In this document: in pieces, positions 11,578 to 21,137 of the stretch
How positions within the stretch are numbered: the stretch's first letter is position 1
Layout: every line of letters starts with the position of its first letter
Assembly (NCBI GenBank): GCA_949825065.1
Contig: OX463847.1
Span: 35,969,789 to 36,033,788, forward strand
Source of the DNA: Odontocerum albicorne
Taxonomy: Eukaryota > Arthropoda > Insecta > Trichoptera > Odontoceridae
Direction: 5' to 3'
Length of the DNA stretch: 64,000 bases
Program-made: the position numbers and the translations under genes
Notes under the pieces: model-generated
Told to the model about the DNA's origin: nothing
Databases searched by the model: none
Seen by the model: only the letters and a program-made list of their open reading frames with translations

Positions 11578-11790
11578 GACGACCTCCACGGTCTAGTTGG
11601 TAAGACGATTGTCTCCCAATCTGGAGGTTGCGGGTTCAATTCCCGTTGCAACCTAGTTTTTTTTACACGAATTGCAGTCTGATTGTCATTTAAGGCCTCT
11701 TCAACATCTTTCTGGTTAGTTGGAAGATATTGTCACATAGCAATAAGCCTGCCAGGTTGTACTGTATACAATAAAAGTGTAATAAATTAA
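11578..11790 (+). mobile_element. SINE-A, best full-length copy
   Basis: tRNA-derived head GACCTCCACGGTCTAGTTGG (A box) with B box GGGTTCAATTCCC, then a T run, a middle with GATTGTCATTTAAGGCC, and a 3' tail CTTTCTGGTTAGTTGGAAG, GCAATAAGCCTGCCAGGTTG, ATAAAAGTGT. The tail is shared with the LINE at 36030-36440. Confidence 0.88.
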
Positions 11791-12751
11791 TATTTTTTTT
11801 ACATTTAAGATTATAATGAAACAATACGTCTTATATCGACTCTAGTTGACATATAGGTAAATTAAAATAAGAAATGTGTGATTCTAAAAATTATTAGATG
11901 GAGTAAGGGAATAGAGTAATAGTTTTATGATTACGTTGAAATTGGCGGTCGTCAATATTCACACTAAGCAATCGGGTGCTCTAGGTTTGATTTCTGGCGG
12001 GTTCACTTCTGGATTGGTTGTACTCTTAGACCATATTACATCTGAATTTTTTTTGTAGCTATTATCATACATTCTAATATCGCTACTAGAATGTATGATA
12101 ATACTTTAAAATAGCGCAACATAAAACTGTCTAAAAATGAAAGGCTGCAGCGAATTAAACCTGCCGATCGTCTTGGAATTGTTATCTCCTTGCAATCGCA
12201 ACTTTGGGTTCAATCTATTAAGAATACGTGGTTGCTGAAGTGCACCAGCTTGCACATAATACACCAATACACGCAAAGGCGTCTGCCGTCCACAGGATGG
12301 TTGACAACCAAACTCGACCACAAGGATTCTTATCTATTGATAAATTAGGCACCATTTCTCACCTTAATTGCTCTTCTACATATTTTCTTATTTGACTTTT
12401 ATTTTATCTCTCTCCATTCTAGATTTTTCTTTTTTTTCAATTTATATCTTGTCTTACTTTTATGATTATTCCATGTCTGAGTGTGAATTTTTAATATGTA
12501 ATTTTCTATAAAAACTTCGGTGGTCAAGATTAATTTATATATAATCTATTTAATGTACTACAAGATACTCATATTTTGTAATAAATTAATAAATTGATAA
12601 CATTTTTCTCCCGCTAACCAGACGAGTGGAAAACCAGCTGGAAATATACCTCTCGATAATTTGTATTTATTTAGATACTTTAGACATTGTAAAGTATACA
12701 AATAGCGAGTATATAACCGTACGGCAATATCTTCCAACCAAACAAAAAACA

Positions 12752-12957
12752 TATGGTGTCCCCGTGGCTGGGTTCGCCCTATATTGGTGGGGTGTATCTT
12801 GGCCGAGGGGATGCTATTAGATGAGCCCAGACATTTTGATAGCTTCTGTATTTAATGTATTATCTGCAATTTATGTGTTTTAGAAGTGTTATTTAAATAT
12901 AATCTGTACATACTATGTTGCTATCAATAAACCTATTATTTATTTATTTATTTAAAA
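12752..12957 (+). repeat. Retroelement 3' tail (TAAA-tailed), copy 2
   Basis: Plus-strand copy of the 1762-1972 repeat with only a few differences. Diverged or partial copies occur at about 27000-27215 and 39715-39800. Confidence 0.75.
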
Positions 12958-13074
12958 CAGACAAGAGTTACGCAGATTCGTGCCAATTACTGGGTGTAAT
13001 GTTACCACGTTATTTCTAAAAAAAAAATACCAAAACACATAAAACATTACAAAATTAATGACAAAAAAACTGTA

Positions 13075-13460
13075 AAATAAAATATTAGCAAATGTCACCA
13101 AAGAGTGGGAAATGAGAATGAAGATAGGAAAAGGCATAAAATATGAGTTATGGAGAAACACATTTCGTAATTGAGGAGAGATGTAATATTTTTTTAAGTT
13201 GCTGTTTGAAATAAGTCAACGAGGGTGAGAGTCTTACGGTAACTCGTTTCTAGGTCTGACAGCACGGACAGTCAAGGACGACGTGAAGGAGGAGCGATGA
13301 ACTGGAAATGGTAAATCTTTACTTAAGTCCATGGTCGGAAAGGAGCTGAAAATTTTCGGCGATATATTGAGGGCCGGCGGGACTGTTTAGGATGTTATAT
13401 AAAAGTTTAATAACATTTTTATGATAGCCTTCTTAATTTATTTCACTTTCAATATGCGTA
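13075..13460 (-). pseudogene. LINE-beta 3' region relic
   Basis: Similar to 33255-33630: shares a GACAGTCAAGGACGACGT stretch, GGTCGGAAAGG, GAAAATTTTCGGCGA and GGCGGGAC. Minus-strand LINE C-terminus and 3' UTR. Confidence 0.65.
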
Positions 13461-13659
13461 GGACAAGAAATAGTATGACAGAATTGGTTATGGGATACGC
13501 ACTTTTGGAAGCGTGATACGTCGTGACATTGGTTGAGGTGAAAAGATCGATTCAAATAACGAGGAAACACACTCAGTTATTCGAATCGAACTTTTGAATT
13601 GGGTGACTTCGGTCACTAAACGGCGTTATGGAAGTATAATTTATTTTATTCACCCAGCT

Positions 13660-14290
13660 TTTAGGGTGTTTCAATAAGATTATGCAAACGTATTTTATTT
13701 CGCGTTATGCAAACGTATTTTATTTCGTGCTTTTCTTCATCTTACATACTTAATATTGTACATCAGTGTATAGTCTTACATATTTAATATTTTATTTATT
13801 TATTTTTTCAAAACAGGCTTAGCCCAATTACTTTGAAAATACAAAACATCAAAAAAGAAGAAAAATTACATAGAGGAAAAAAAATAAGTTAAAAAATTAT
13901 ATAAAATAAAAAATAATGCATATGCATACAAACGAGTATATACACACAAACATATTACACACATTATTCACAGTCATTTAGGTATGTTGATGAGTGCCTT
14001 CTAACGCGCTCAATCTAAGAAGAAAATTTACTTTTGCTTTTGGTAATGTGATATGGAATATGTCAATATCCGAAGCAGTCCCGTTCAAAAGAGTTAAGGC
14101 CCTTCCAACAGGCATAGCGGCTGGAAGACCCGTTCTTGCGTATGTTATTGAGAACAGTTCTTGCCGGCGCAGTCTAGTGTAATTGTTAGAAACATTTAAC
14201 GCTAATCTTTGAAGTAATGCTGACATAGTGTAAGGTTCACATTCATTCCAAATCAATTCAAACTGTATTCTGTCATACATTGTCACCCAA
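13660..14290 (-). pseudogene. LINE C-terminus and 3' end
   Basis: The minus-strand frame 14286-13978 reads LALNVSNNYTRLRRQELFSI, ARTGLPAAMPVGRALTLLNG and PKAKVNFLLRLSALE, a post-RT domain. Downstream is an AT-rich 3' UTR and a (TAAA)n-like tail near 13790-13805. Confidence 0.6.
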
Positions 14291-14714
14291 TATATTATTT
14301 ATTCTCAGTATACGTATTTCTACAGTATTCATTTGACTTCTTTCAGACTTTTCTATGTCAGTTTTATCCTTATACGAGTATATCAAAGTCTGTATTCAAA
14401 TATTGCTGTGAAACTATCCTCTTAGTAGGTTTTGATACTGTTTGGTTCCAGTATACATGGTATAGTACCTCGTTGATTTTGTTTAAAAAATATTTATCAA
14501 ATTTCATCACGCTTTGTAAGTCATGAATCCGGCTCTGGTTGGATGCTGGCATAAAATTGACATAGCCAGACGAAACTTGTCACAAAAAGGTGATTAATTG
14601 CGCTTTCTTTTTCTATTTGTCATGAATCTCGTTTAGGAGAAGATCGAATACTTTCCGAGCAGGATATTGTTCAGCTTCCAATTCAATGAAGTCTGTTTCT
14701 GTTTAGATAAATAC

Positions 14715-14890
14715 ATATATACAATCACGCCGTGTTCCTGTTAGGATAGGCAGAGAGGAGAGAGCTCCATATTTTTCTATTGCAATCTACATTTTTCGTC
14801 TCTTCTACATCTATACACTTCTCATAGAGCTCCTACGATTTCTTTGACTTTTTACATTATGTTAAGATAGTCTTCGTATATCTTCTTTTT
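14715..14890 (-). pseudogene. RTE-like LINE 3' end relic
   Basis: GGATAGGCAGAGAGGAGAGA, GTCTCTTCTACATCTATACA matches 40945-41060 and 62620-62720, the 3' end of an RTE-like LINE on the minus strand. Confidence 0.6.
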
Positions 14891-14991
14891 ACACTGCATT
14901 TGTAATATATGATGATTCAAGCGGTCGGGACACGTAATTTTTTTTAAAAAGAATTAATATCAATTCAACCAATGATATAATGATAACTAAT

Positions 14992-15506
14992 GGGTTGTCC
15001 GAAAAGTAATTTCGTATTTTAAGTCAAATTCAAACGTAAAATTGCTCCAAACGTTTGTGAAAAGGGGTTTTCAATAATTTCAGTATCTAGCAATCTCTCA
15101 TGTCGTATAGCGTTGGTTGTTTTCGATCAAAGCTTTTATTTGGTCATCATCAAAAGTAATCTGCCTTTCATAACTTCGAGTGTCGTATAACCATTGAGGA
15201 TTGTTTTAAAGCACACGATCGTTGAATGGATCGTCGCCATACATTGTTCATATATTTCTTTTATTTGTCACATTTTTTCAATTTTTTTCGCAAAAAAACA
15301 TCTAGTATCGATAAAACAACATATTTTGTAAGGTCAAAAAACGCTCAAGTTATTTAGGTAAACAATATCCGAAAAAATGTGCTGAACTATTACCCTTTAA
15401 AATAATATACATTCATCACGTTTGGAATGAAGTAAGTTATGAAAGTTTTATCCTAACGACATCTATCCGAGAAATACGAATCTGCTTTCCGGACAAAATA
15501 TGTATG
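14992..15506. mobile_element. Tc1/mariner-type deletion derivative
   Basis: Ends are imperfect inverted repeats (TTGTCCGAAAAGTAATTTCG against TTGTCCGGAAAGCAGATTCG). The interior codes only small pieces of a transposase-like frame, so this is a non-autonomous element. Confidence 0.6.
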
Positions 15507-15535
15507 TCATCGTGGTAATGAAAACTACACTTGTC

Positions 15536-15745
15536 AACCTCCGTAGTTTAGTTGGTAGGCACTTTTACAGTTACATTCGGGAGCTTTGGATTCGATTCCC
15601 GATGATGTTAAAAAAAGATCTAAGTATTAAAATAATTCGTCTGTTGACTAGTGTTGTTGCCTCTTCTCGTGCGGGGTAGTCTTACCAACAACTGCGATGA
15701 ATAACCACCAGTTCTGTGCCTACTCGAGTGACTCCTAAAGGTACA
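15536..15745 (+). mobile_element. SINE-B copy with tRNA-like head
   Basis: Head ACCTCCGTAGTTTAGTTGG with B box GGATTCGATTCCC, then the SINE-B body (GTGTTGTTGCCTCTTCTCG, AGTTCTGTGCCTACTCGAG). Confidence 0.75.
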
Positions 15746-16077
15746 ATTTTGTCTCCAAACCACGTTGTTCAATATGTTCAAACACTAGTACCATGCGAAT
15801 AAATAATGGAAGAAACTTTACCTTTTCTTCTTAGGAGAAAGAACAAAGTTGAGAAAAAATATTTTTTGTTCCTTACTTTGCGCTCCTCTCAGTTCTGCGC
15901 TTGGGGACAACTGTACCCTGCCTCCTCGTTATACCACTGTGAAGAAGTTAAAACCGGGATTTGATTTCAAATTTTGCACCGACAATACTGCTTGTGATGT
16001 TTAAGCAGATGTATAAATAATTACTTACAAACAATACAAGCTGGTTAATAAAATCCTTTTTAAGATCCCTTGTTTAG

Positions 16078-16353
16078 CGATAAAGAAATGAATTATTTTT
16101 TAAAGATAAAATAGCTATCATTTAAAAAGACTAACAAAAATTATGGAACGAGAAAATTAAAAACAGGAATATATCGAAAGTCAATAAAAAATCATGAGTA
16201 AAGAAATGAACTATTTTTTAAAGATAAAATAGCTAAAATTTAAAAAGACTTACAAAAATTATGGAACGAGAAAATTAAAAAAAGGAATATTAATAAAAAA
16301 TCAGTTAATAAAAAATCATGAGTACCCATCGAAAGTTAATAAAAAATCATGAG
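16078..16353. repeat. Tandem duplications of the tRNA 3' flank
   Basis: A ~120-bp block (about 16082-16200 and 16200-16320) is repeated, and a short unit containing AAAAAATCATGAGTACCC recurs about three times up to the tRNA gene. The unit includes the tRNA trailer and, in the nearer copy, the first few bases of the tRNA 3' end. Confidence 0.7.
16341..16346 (-). terminator. Pol III terminator of the tRNA-Arg gene
   Basis: Run of six T on the minus strand, eight bases past the mature 3' end. Confidence 0.7.
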
Positions 16354-16426
16354 TACCCCTGGTGGGACTCGAACCCACAATCCCCGGCTTAGGAGGCCGA
16401 TGCCTTATCCATTAGGCCACAGGGGC
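16354..16426 (-). tRNA. tRNA-Arg(CCT)
   Basis: A 73-nt cloverleaf on the minus strand. The acceptor is GCCCCTG against CAGGGGT with a G1-U72 wobble, as in animal tRNA-Arg(CCU). The A box is TGGCCTAATGGATAAGGC and the B box GGTTCGAGTCC. The anticodon loop CTCCTAA is closed by a five-pair stem (TCGGC/GCCGG) and gives anticodon CCT. Discriminator A. An oligo-T run on the minus strand (about 16341-16346) supplies the Pol III stop. It has no intron and folds better than the tRNA-like SINE heads nearby. Confidence 0.95.
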
Positions 16427-16981
16427 GGATGATACGAGTGTTGAAAATATATTATAAAATATTTTTACTGATACACTGGAAGTGGTTTCGCATGTTGTCG
16501 CTAGATCACGTGTAGAGGAGAGATATTCTTTTTCATTTCTCCAGAATTGTAACTCATGTACTGGTCGCTAGAGTTTTTTTTAATAGGCAATCCACCCAAA
16601 CTAAAATTATTTGCGTCACAAAATTAGTCATTATGCGATTATATGAGTCAATATAATAAACTCAATTTAAAAAAATGACAATTATATATAATTCAAAGTT
16701 TCAACTGATCAAGCTTCAAATAAACAATCGACCCATAAGTGAAAAAGATCCCCAAAGAAAGAACGCAACATTCATTTCAAGCGGTCGAGTTTTTTTAATA
16801 TAATACAATCTTTCAAATGTAGTTCTTAATTTCACCGCTAGAGTCTCGTTAACTGTCAAAATTTCTTCAGTGCACGTGCTGTTATGTTTTTAAATAGTTG
16901 AATAAATTGTATTGTTTTGAATTTTATTTATAATTTAATGATTGAAGTTCGGTGTTTTGAAATTTATTAAAGTCTTAAAAA

Positions 16982-17046
16982 ATGTTTTGCTCCATGTGTG
17001 AAGTTGAAAACCCTAAATACAAGTGTCCCACGTGCCGAACATTTTA
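16982..17046 (+). CDS. ZNHIT3: ZNHIT3 exon 1
   Basis: 65 bp coding, MFCSMCEVENPKYKCPTCRT and on; the last codon is split as TA|T and gives Tyr. Donor GTAAGT at 17047. Confidence 0.92.
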
Positions 17047-20038
17047 GTAAGTTTTTATTTATGGGATCTTTCAATACATAAAAATATAATTCGATCACTC
17101 ACAGTTGTCTACTGTTAGTATAATTCCATCACACAAATTGAAAGATCACATAGATTCATGAAGTTTTTTTCACATTTTCATCAGCCCTACAACCCAGGAT
17201 GAATCTGCTACCTACAGGATTTTCTGCCGCCTATCTCTCTCTTTTACAATTGATTATATTCAGTATGCGGCTATTAACTCTCACATATCATCCAGCCATT
17301 TTATCTTTGATCTCCCTACTCCCTTACACCCCATTAAATCGCTGAACAATGCCTTTCTTACATACTCAGTGTCCTGCATGCAGTATCAGCCTAAATCAGC
17401 GCAGTCTAATAATTTTTATAACCTTTCTTACGCTAGTTTCGTCACACAGGGGTAGAGCTCTTCATTATACCTCTGTCTCCACAGGCCATTGTCATAAGTT
17501 TTCTTTCAAACATCTTTCTTTCAAAGGTATTGAGAGCTCTGTCTTTCCACTTCATAAGTGTCCAGCTGTCTGATGTGTAAGTTAGCACAGATCTTAGCAG
17601 TGTCTTATAAGAATCAATTTACTTACTCTAAACAATTTACACCTTCAAAATTATACCCACTGATAGAAATTTGAGGTGTGGGTCTTAACTTATGGATTTA
17701 ACTTAAAGGCATCAATTTCATTTTGGTCTCTAAACGTCATTTTCTTTTAGACGCTTCTGATGCCAGAAATGTCTTCTTCGGTGCTTGCTCACATTTTGTA
17801 ATGATGTCTATATCATTAGCATATGCCAAAAGTTGCACAGACTCATTATAGTATATATGTTGCCACCAATTATTGGTGCCTTTTCTAATGCTATGTTAAA
17901 AGATAAAATTTCAGCGTATTTTCTTATTTTTCTAGTTTTTTTATATGTTGAATTAAATTTTTGTTTATATGTTGAATTAAGTTTTGTTTTTTGTATGTTA
18001 TATTTAATTTTGTTTTATATATGCTTTAGTGGCTAAAAAATATTGTGTCGAAGAAAGATCTAAGAATGAATGTTGTGAGATCCAGTCATGGTGATAGAAA
18101 AGTGTGAAAGGAAAAGTAAATGGGATATATCAGTGAGCGATGAAACATAAGATCTAAAAATGAATGTTGTGAGATCCAGTCATGGTGATAGAAAAGTGTG
18201 AAAGGAAAAGTAAATAGGATATATCGGTGAGCGATGAAACATAAGATCTAAGAATGAATGTTGTGAAATCCGGTCATGGTGATAGAAAAGTGTGAAAGGA
18301 AAAGTAAATGGGATATATCGGTGAGCGATGAAACATAAGATCTAAGAATGAATGTTGTGAAATCCGGTCATGGTGATAGAAAAGTGTGAAAGGAAAAGTA
18401 AATGCGATATATCGGTGAGCGATGAAACATAAATAAATAGGATATATAGGTGAGCGATGAAACATAAGACTGAGTTATGGAATTCTGCAATTTAGATAGT
18501 AATTTTCTCAGATGATGGAAGAGTTACGTATGAGAAATATTGAAGAGCGTGTAGCAATAGGAAACACAGTCAATTTATTCTAAACATTCTTTAAATAATT
18601 ATTTTTCTTTTAGTTGTTCTGTACCATGTTGTAAGGAGCATAAAAAAGTTTGTGTTCCAATAGAACAAAAAAATGATGTACGAGAAGAAAAAACTTGTAA
18701 CTTGGAAACATATAATTATCCTACAGAAGATACTGTTCCAATAGAGAAATTGGAATTATTGGGTAAGTGTTCATTTTTTAATAGTCTAGTGCTTTGTTAT
18801 ATCTGCCTATCTCGCAAGAGGAATGGCATTATGTTATCTATCTAAGTTTGTATTATTTTGCATATTATGAGGAATTTGAATATATTTGATAAAAACATAT
18901 CATGTACTAGCATATTAAAATTTTCATATTATGATAACATATAGTAGTTCCCCTTATCTACGAGGGATTCTTTTCAAGACCCCAGTGGATGCCTGAAACT
19001 GCGGAGAGTACGGAACCCTTTATATCCCATGTTTTTCTTATTCATACATATCTAGGATAAAGTTTAATTTATAAATTAAACACAGTAAGAGATTAACAAC
19101 AATAATATAGAACAATTATAACAATATACTATAATTAAAGCTATGTGAATGTGGTCTCTCTCTTTCAAAATATTTTATTGTATTGTACTCACCCTTATTC
19201 TTGTGATGATGTGATAGATGGAATTAATTGAAAGAAGTAGGCATTGTGATGTAGTGTTAGGCGTTGTCACGTAGCTACTATTGTAGGTATCGACATAGCC
19301 ACTATTAACCTTATGATGATGCATTGAAATTTTCTATTTAATATATTGTAACACGGTTGACCGTAGGTAATTGAAATTACAGAAAATGAAACCGTGGATA
19401 AAGGGGACTGCTGTATTCATATTAATCAATTCACTTTAGTGAATGAATCCAGACTGAATGAGCATTTTCGCAACAGAGTGGTGATGAATAATTTAATATC
19501 ATAGTATATTGAAAAACGTTTATATTATGTAAAAATTTAATTATGTAGCAGTTTGAAAATTACTTTGTATTGCCGATGGGAACAATAATTTGCAAAATCA
19601 GCATTTCTATCGATAACATATTTTATTGATTGAGTAACAAAATTACAACTTCTGTGGCCTAATAAAGGTGTGTCAATTAGGTCACAAAGGTCGTTGGTAA
19701 GACGCCTGTCTTTCGAAAAATGCGAGAGAAACTTGTATGTTACCTTTAAGATTTGAGTATCTTCACTAAACAAAACAACCCTTTAAACCTAAAAGCTTGG
19801 CAATCTACCATATTACATATATCGGCTTACTACTACACTAATTAATATCTGAATTTTTTTTTCAGGAAACAGTCAACAATTGAAGGATTGCATACGGAAC
19901 CCTCATCTTCGTGAGATTTTAAATAAATTAACCAAATGTGAAGACCCGGCTGAAATGATGGGGAAATCAATGCAAGAGCCTATTTTTACAGAGTTTGTTG
20001 ATGAATGCCTTAAAATAGTATCTCCAGAAGCCAAATAG
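16982..20038 (+). CDS. ZNHIT3: HIT-type zinc finger protein, ZNHIT3-like, three exons
   Basis: Three exons, 16982-17046, 18614-18762 and 19866-20038, join to 128 codons plus stop. Donors are GTAAGT in both introns and acceptors CTTTTAG and TTTTCAG. The N-terminus has a zf-HIT finger with CSMC, CPTC, a Tyr-Cys pair, CC and an HKKVC end, whose Cys/His ligands are split by intron 1. The C-terminus (RNPHLREILNKL, MQEPIFTEFVDECLKIV) matches the ZNHIT3 C-terminal domain, known in other species to bind NUFIP1 for box C/D snoRNP assembly. The ATG is the first in the exon and places the first Cys at residue 3. The length is slightly below vertebrate ZNHIT3 (about 155). Intron 1 contains a LINE relic and a 94-bp tandem array, intron 2 a Tigger-like MITE. 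Confidence 0.92.
17175..17915 (-). pseudogene. LINE relic in ZNHIT3 intron 1
   Basis: Parallel to the intact LINE at 45044-46887: shares ACCCAGGATG at its 3' end, then CATCCAGCCA, GTGTCTTATAAG, and TCTATATCATTAGCATATGC (the YADD region on the minus strand) with GTTGCACAGACTCA. Heavily mutated; no open frame. Confidence 0.75.
18052..18470. repeat. 94-bp tandem array in ZNHIT3 intron 1
   Basis: Four full units of 94 bp plus a partial unit; landmark AGATCTAAGAATGAATGTTG at 18056, 18150, 18244 and 18338. It ends about 140 bp before exon 2. Confidence 0.9.
18614..18762 (+). CDS. ZNHIT3: ZNHIT3 exon 2
   Basis: 149 bp. It completes the finger (YCSVPCCKEHKKVCVP) and codes an acidic, probably flexible linker. 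Acceptor CTTTTAG, donor GTAAGT. Confidence 0.92.
18942..19413. mobile_element. pogo/Tigger-type MITE in ZNHIT3 intron 2
   Basis: 472 bp between TA dinucleotides. Ends are TAGTAGTTCCCCTTATCTAC and, inverted, CAGCAGTCCCCTTTATCCAC. The interior (CCAGTGGATGCCTGAAACTG, AACAATTATAACAATATACT, GTGAATGTGGTCTCTCTC) looks, from memory, like the mammalian Tigger2-derived MER8 repeat. No transposase. A second partial copy is at 30704-30815. Confidence 0.8.
19866..20038 (+). CDS. ZNHIT3: ZNHIT3 exon 3
   Basis: 173 bp, acceptor TTTTTCAG, stop TAG at 20036-20038. It codes the helical C-terminal domain (QLKDCIRNPHLREILNKL, MGKSMQEPIFTEFVDECL). Confidence 0.93.
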
Positions 20039-20133
20039 TAGGAATGTTGGAAGATATTCAAGTATATTTCTGTGAAATTATATAAATATTGTCTGTGATT
20101 TTAGTCTGTAAAAATTATTTTTATTATAAATAC

Positions 20134-20139
20134 ATTAAA
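20134..20139 (+). terminator. Candidate poly(A) signal of ZNHIT3
   Basis: The variant signal ATTAAA about 95 nt after the stop codon, in a short AT-rich tail. No AATAAA lies nearer. Confidence 0.35.
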
Positions 20140-20785
20140 AAGTTACAGATCTTTTTATATCTACTGGTATTTTTATTTCGTATCTATTAATCACAAGATT
20201 TTAGTGTCATTCGGCAAATTTGGAGAAGCTCGGTTGAAACATTGGTGGATCCTTACTTTGAATGAAAAGAAAAAAGTTGATCGATAGCAAATACTCAGAT
20301 GTAAAACTGTAGTTGTAATTATAATAAATTGATGGATTAATACAAAAATAAATAATTAGAAATCAATTTATTCGTGCTTAAAAATTATTATTCTCTATTT
20401 GATACTTTCCAATAATACTTTATCTAATCATAGCTTTTTTCAGCTTCTTTTAAGTTAGGTAGGTTTTTTTCTGATGATGGAAGAGTTATGATGAATATCG
20501 ATAGGCATATAAACAAAGTCAATGGGCCACTATAATACATATGAGTATACTCGAACCGGACAGTATCTAAATAGTCCGTAACAGTATTTTAGTGCGAACA
20601 TTGATGATAGTCTTGTAAATGAGAAACATCGTTAAGTCGCTCATTAATTTTTATGATAATAATCATTAATATTTAAAATAATATATTGTATGTAATTTTT
20701 AAATTGACTCAAGATTTTTTTCTAGATAATAAATATTTTATTTATTTCACATTTACGTAATTGATTTAACTATTTATAATAATTG

Positions 20786-20791
20786 TTTATT
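20786..20791 (-). terminator. Candidate poly(A) signal of GUSB-A
   Basis: AATAAA on the minus strand about 160 nt past the GUSB-A stop codon, the first canonical signal I see downstream of it. Confidence 0.45.
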
Positions 20792-20952
20792 TATAGTTAT
20801 CAAGAGTGTGCGGTAACATTAGTATTAAAATGTTGAAAGCACTGTTTGGAGCATATTACCTCGTTTTCAGGCTTTAAAATTTTGATATACTTCTTAAAAA
20901 AAATACATATGTGGCACGTTGTCTAAACTGTGTATGTTATAAATAAATAAAA

Positions 20953-21137
20953 TCATAGTTCTGTTTTGTATGCTGTTTCATTTGGCAGTATGTAAGGCAA
21001 GAGATCATCAGGTGGAGTGGCTCCATCAAGCAGTTTGCCCAGCAGGTGGTACCTAGCTCGCAGGTGATACGCTGATGATTTGGGCTGGCGCTCTCTGGTG
21101 AAGATACCCTTTTTGTTACCACCTACTCGAATTATGG
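20953..21137 (-). CDS. GUSB: GUSB-A exon 13 (C-terminus)
   Basis: 185 bp, phase 1 to stop TGA at 20955-20953, acceptor TATTTCAG. It codes [20 protein letters not shown] and ends in ETAYKTEL. Homology ends at this stop. Confidence 0.95.
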
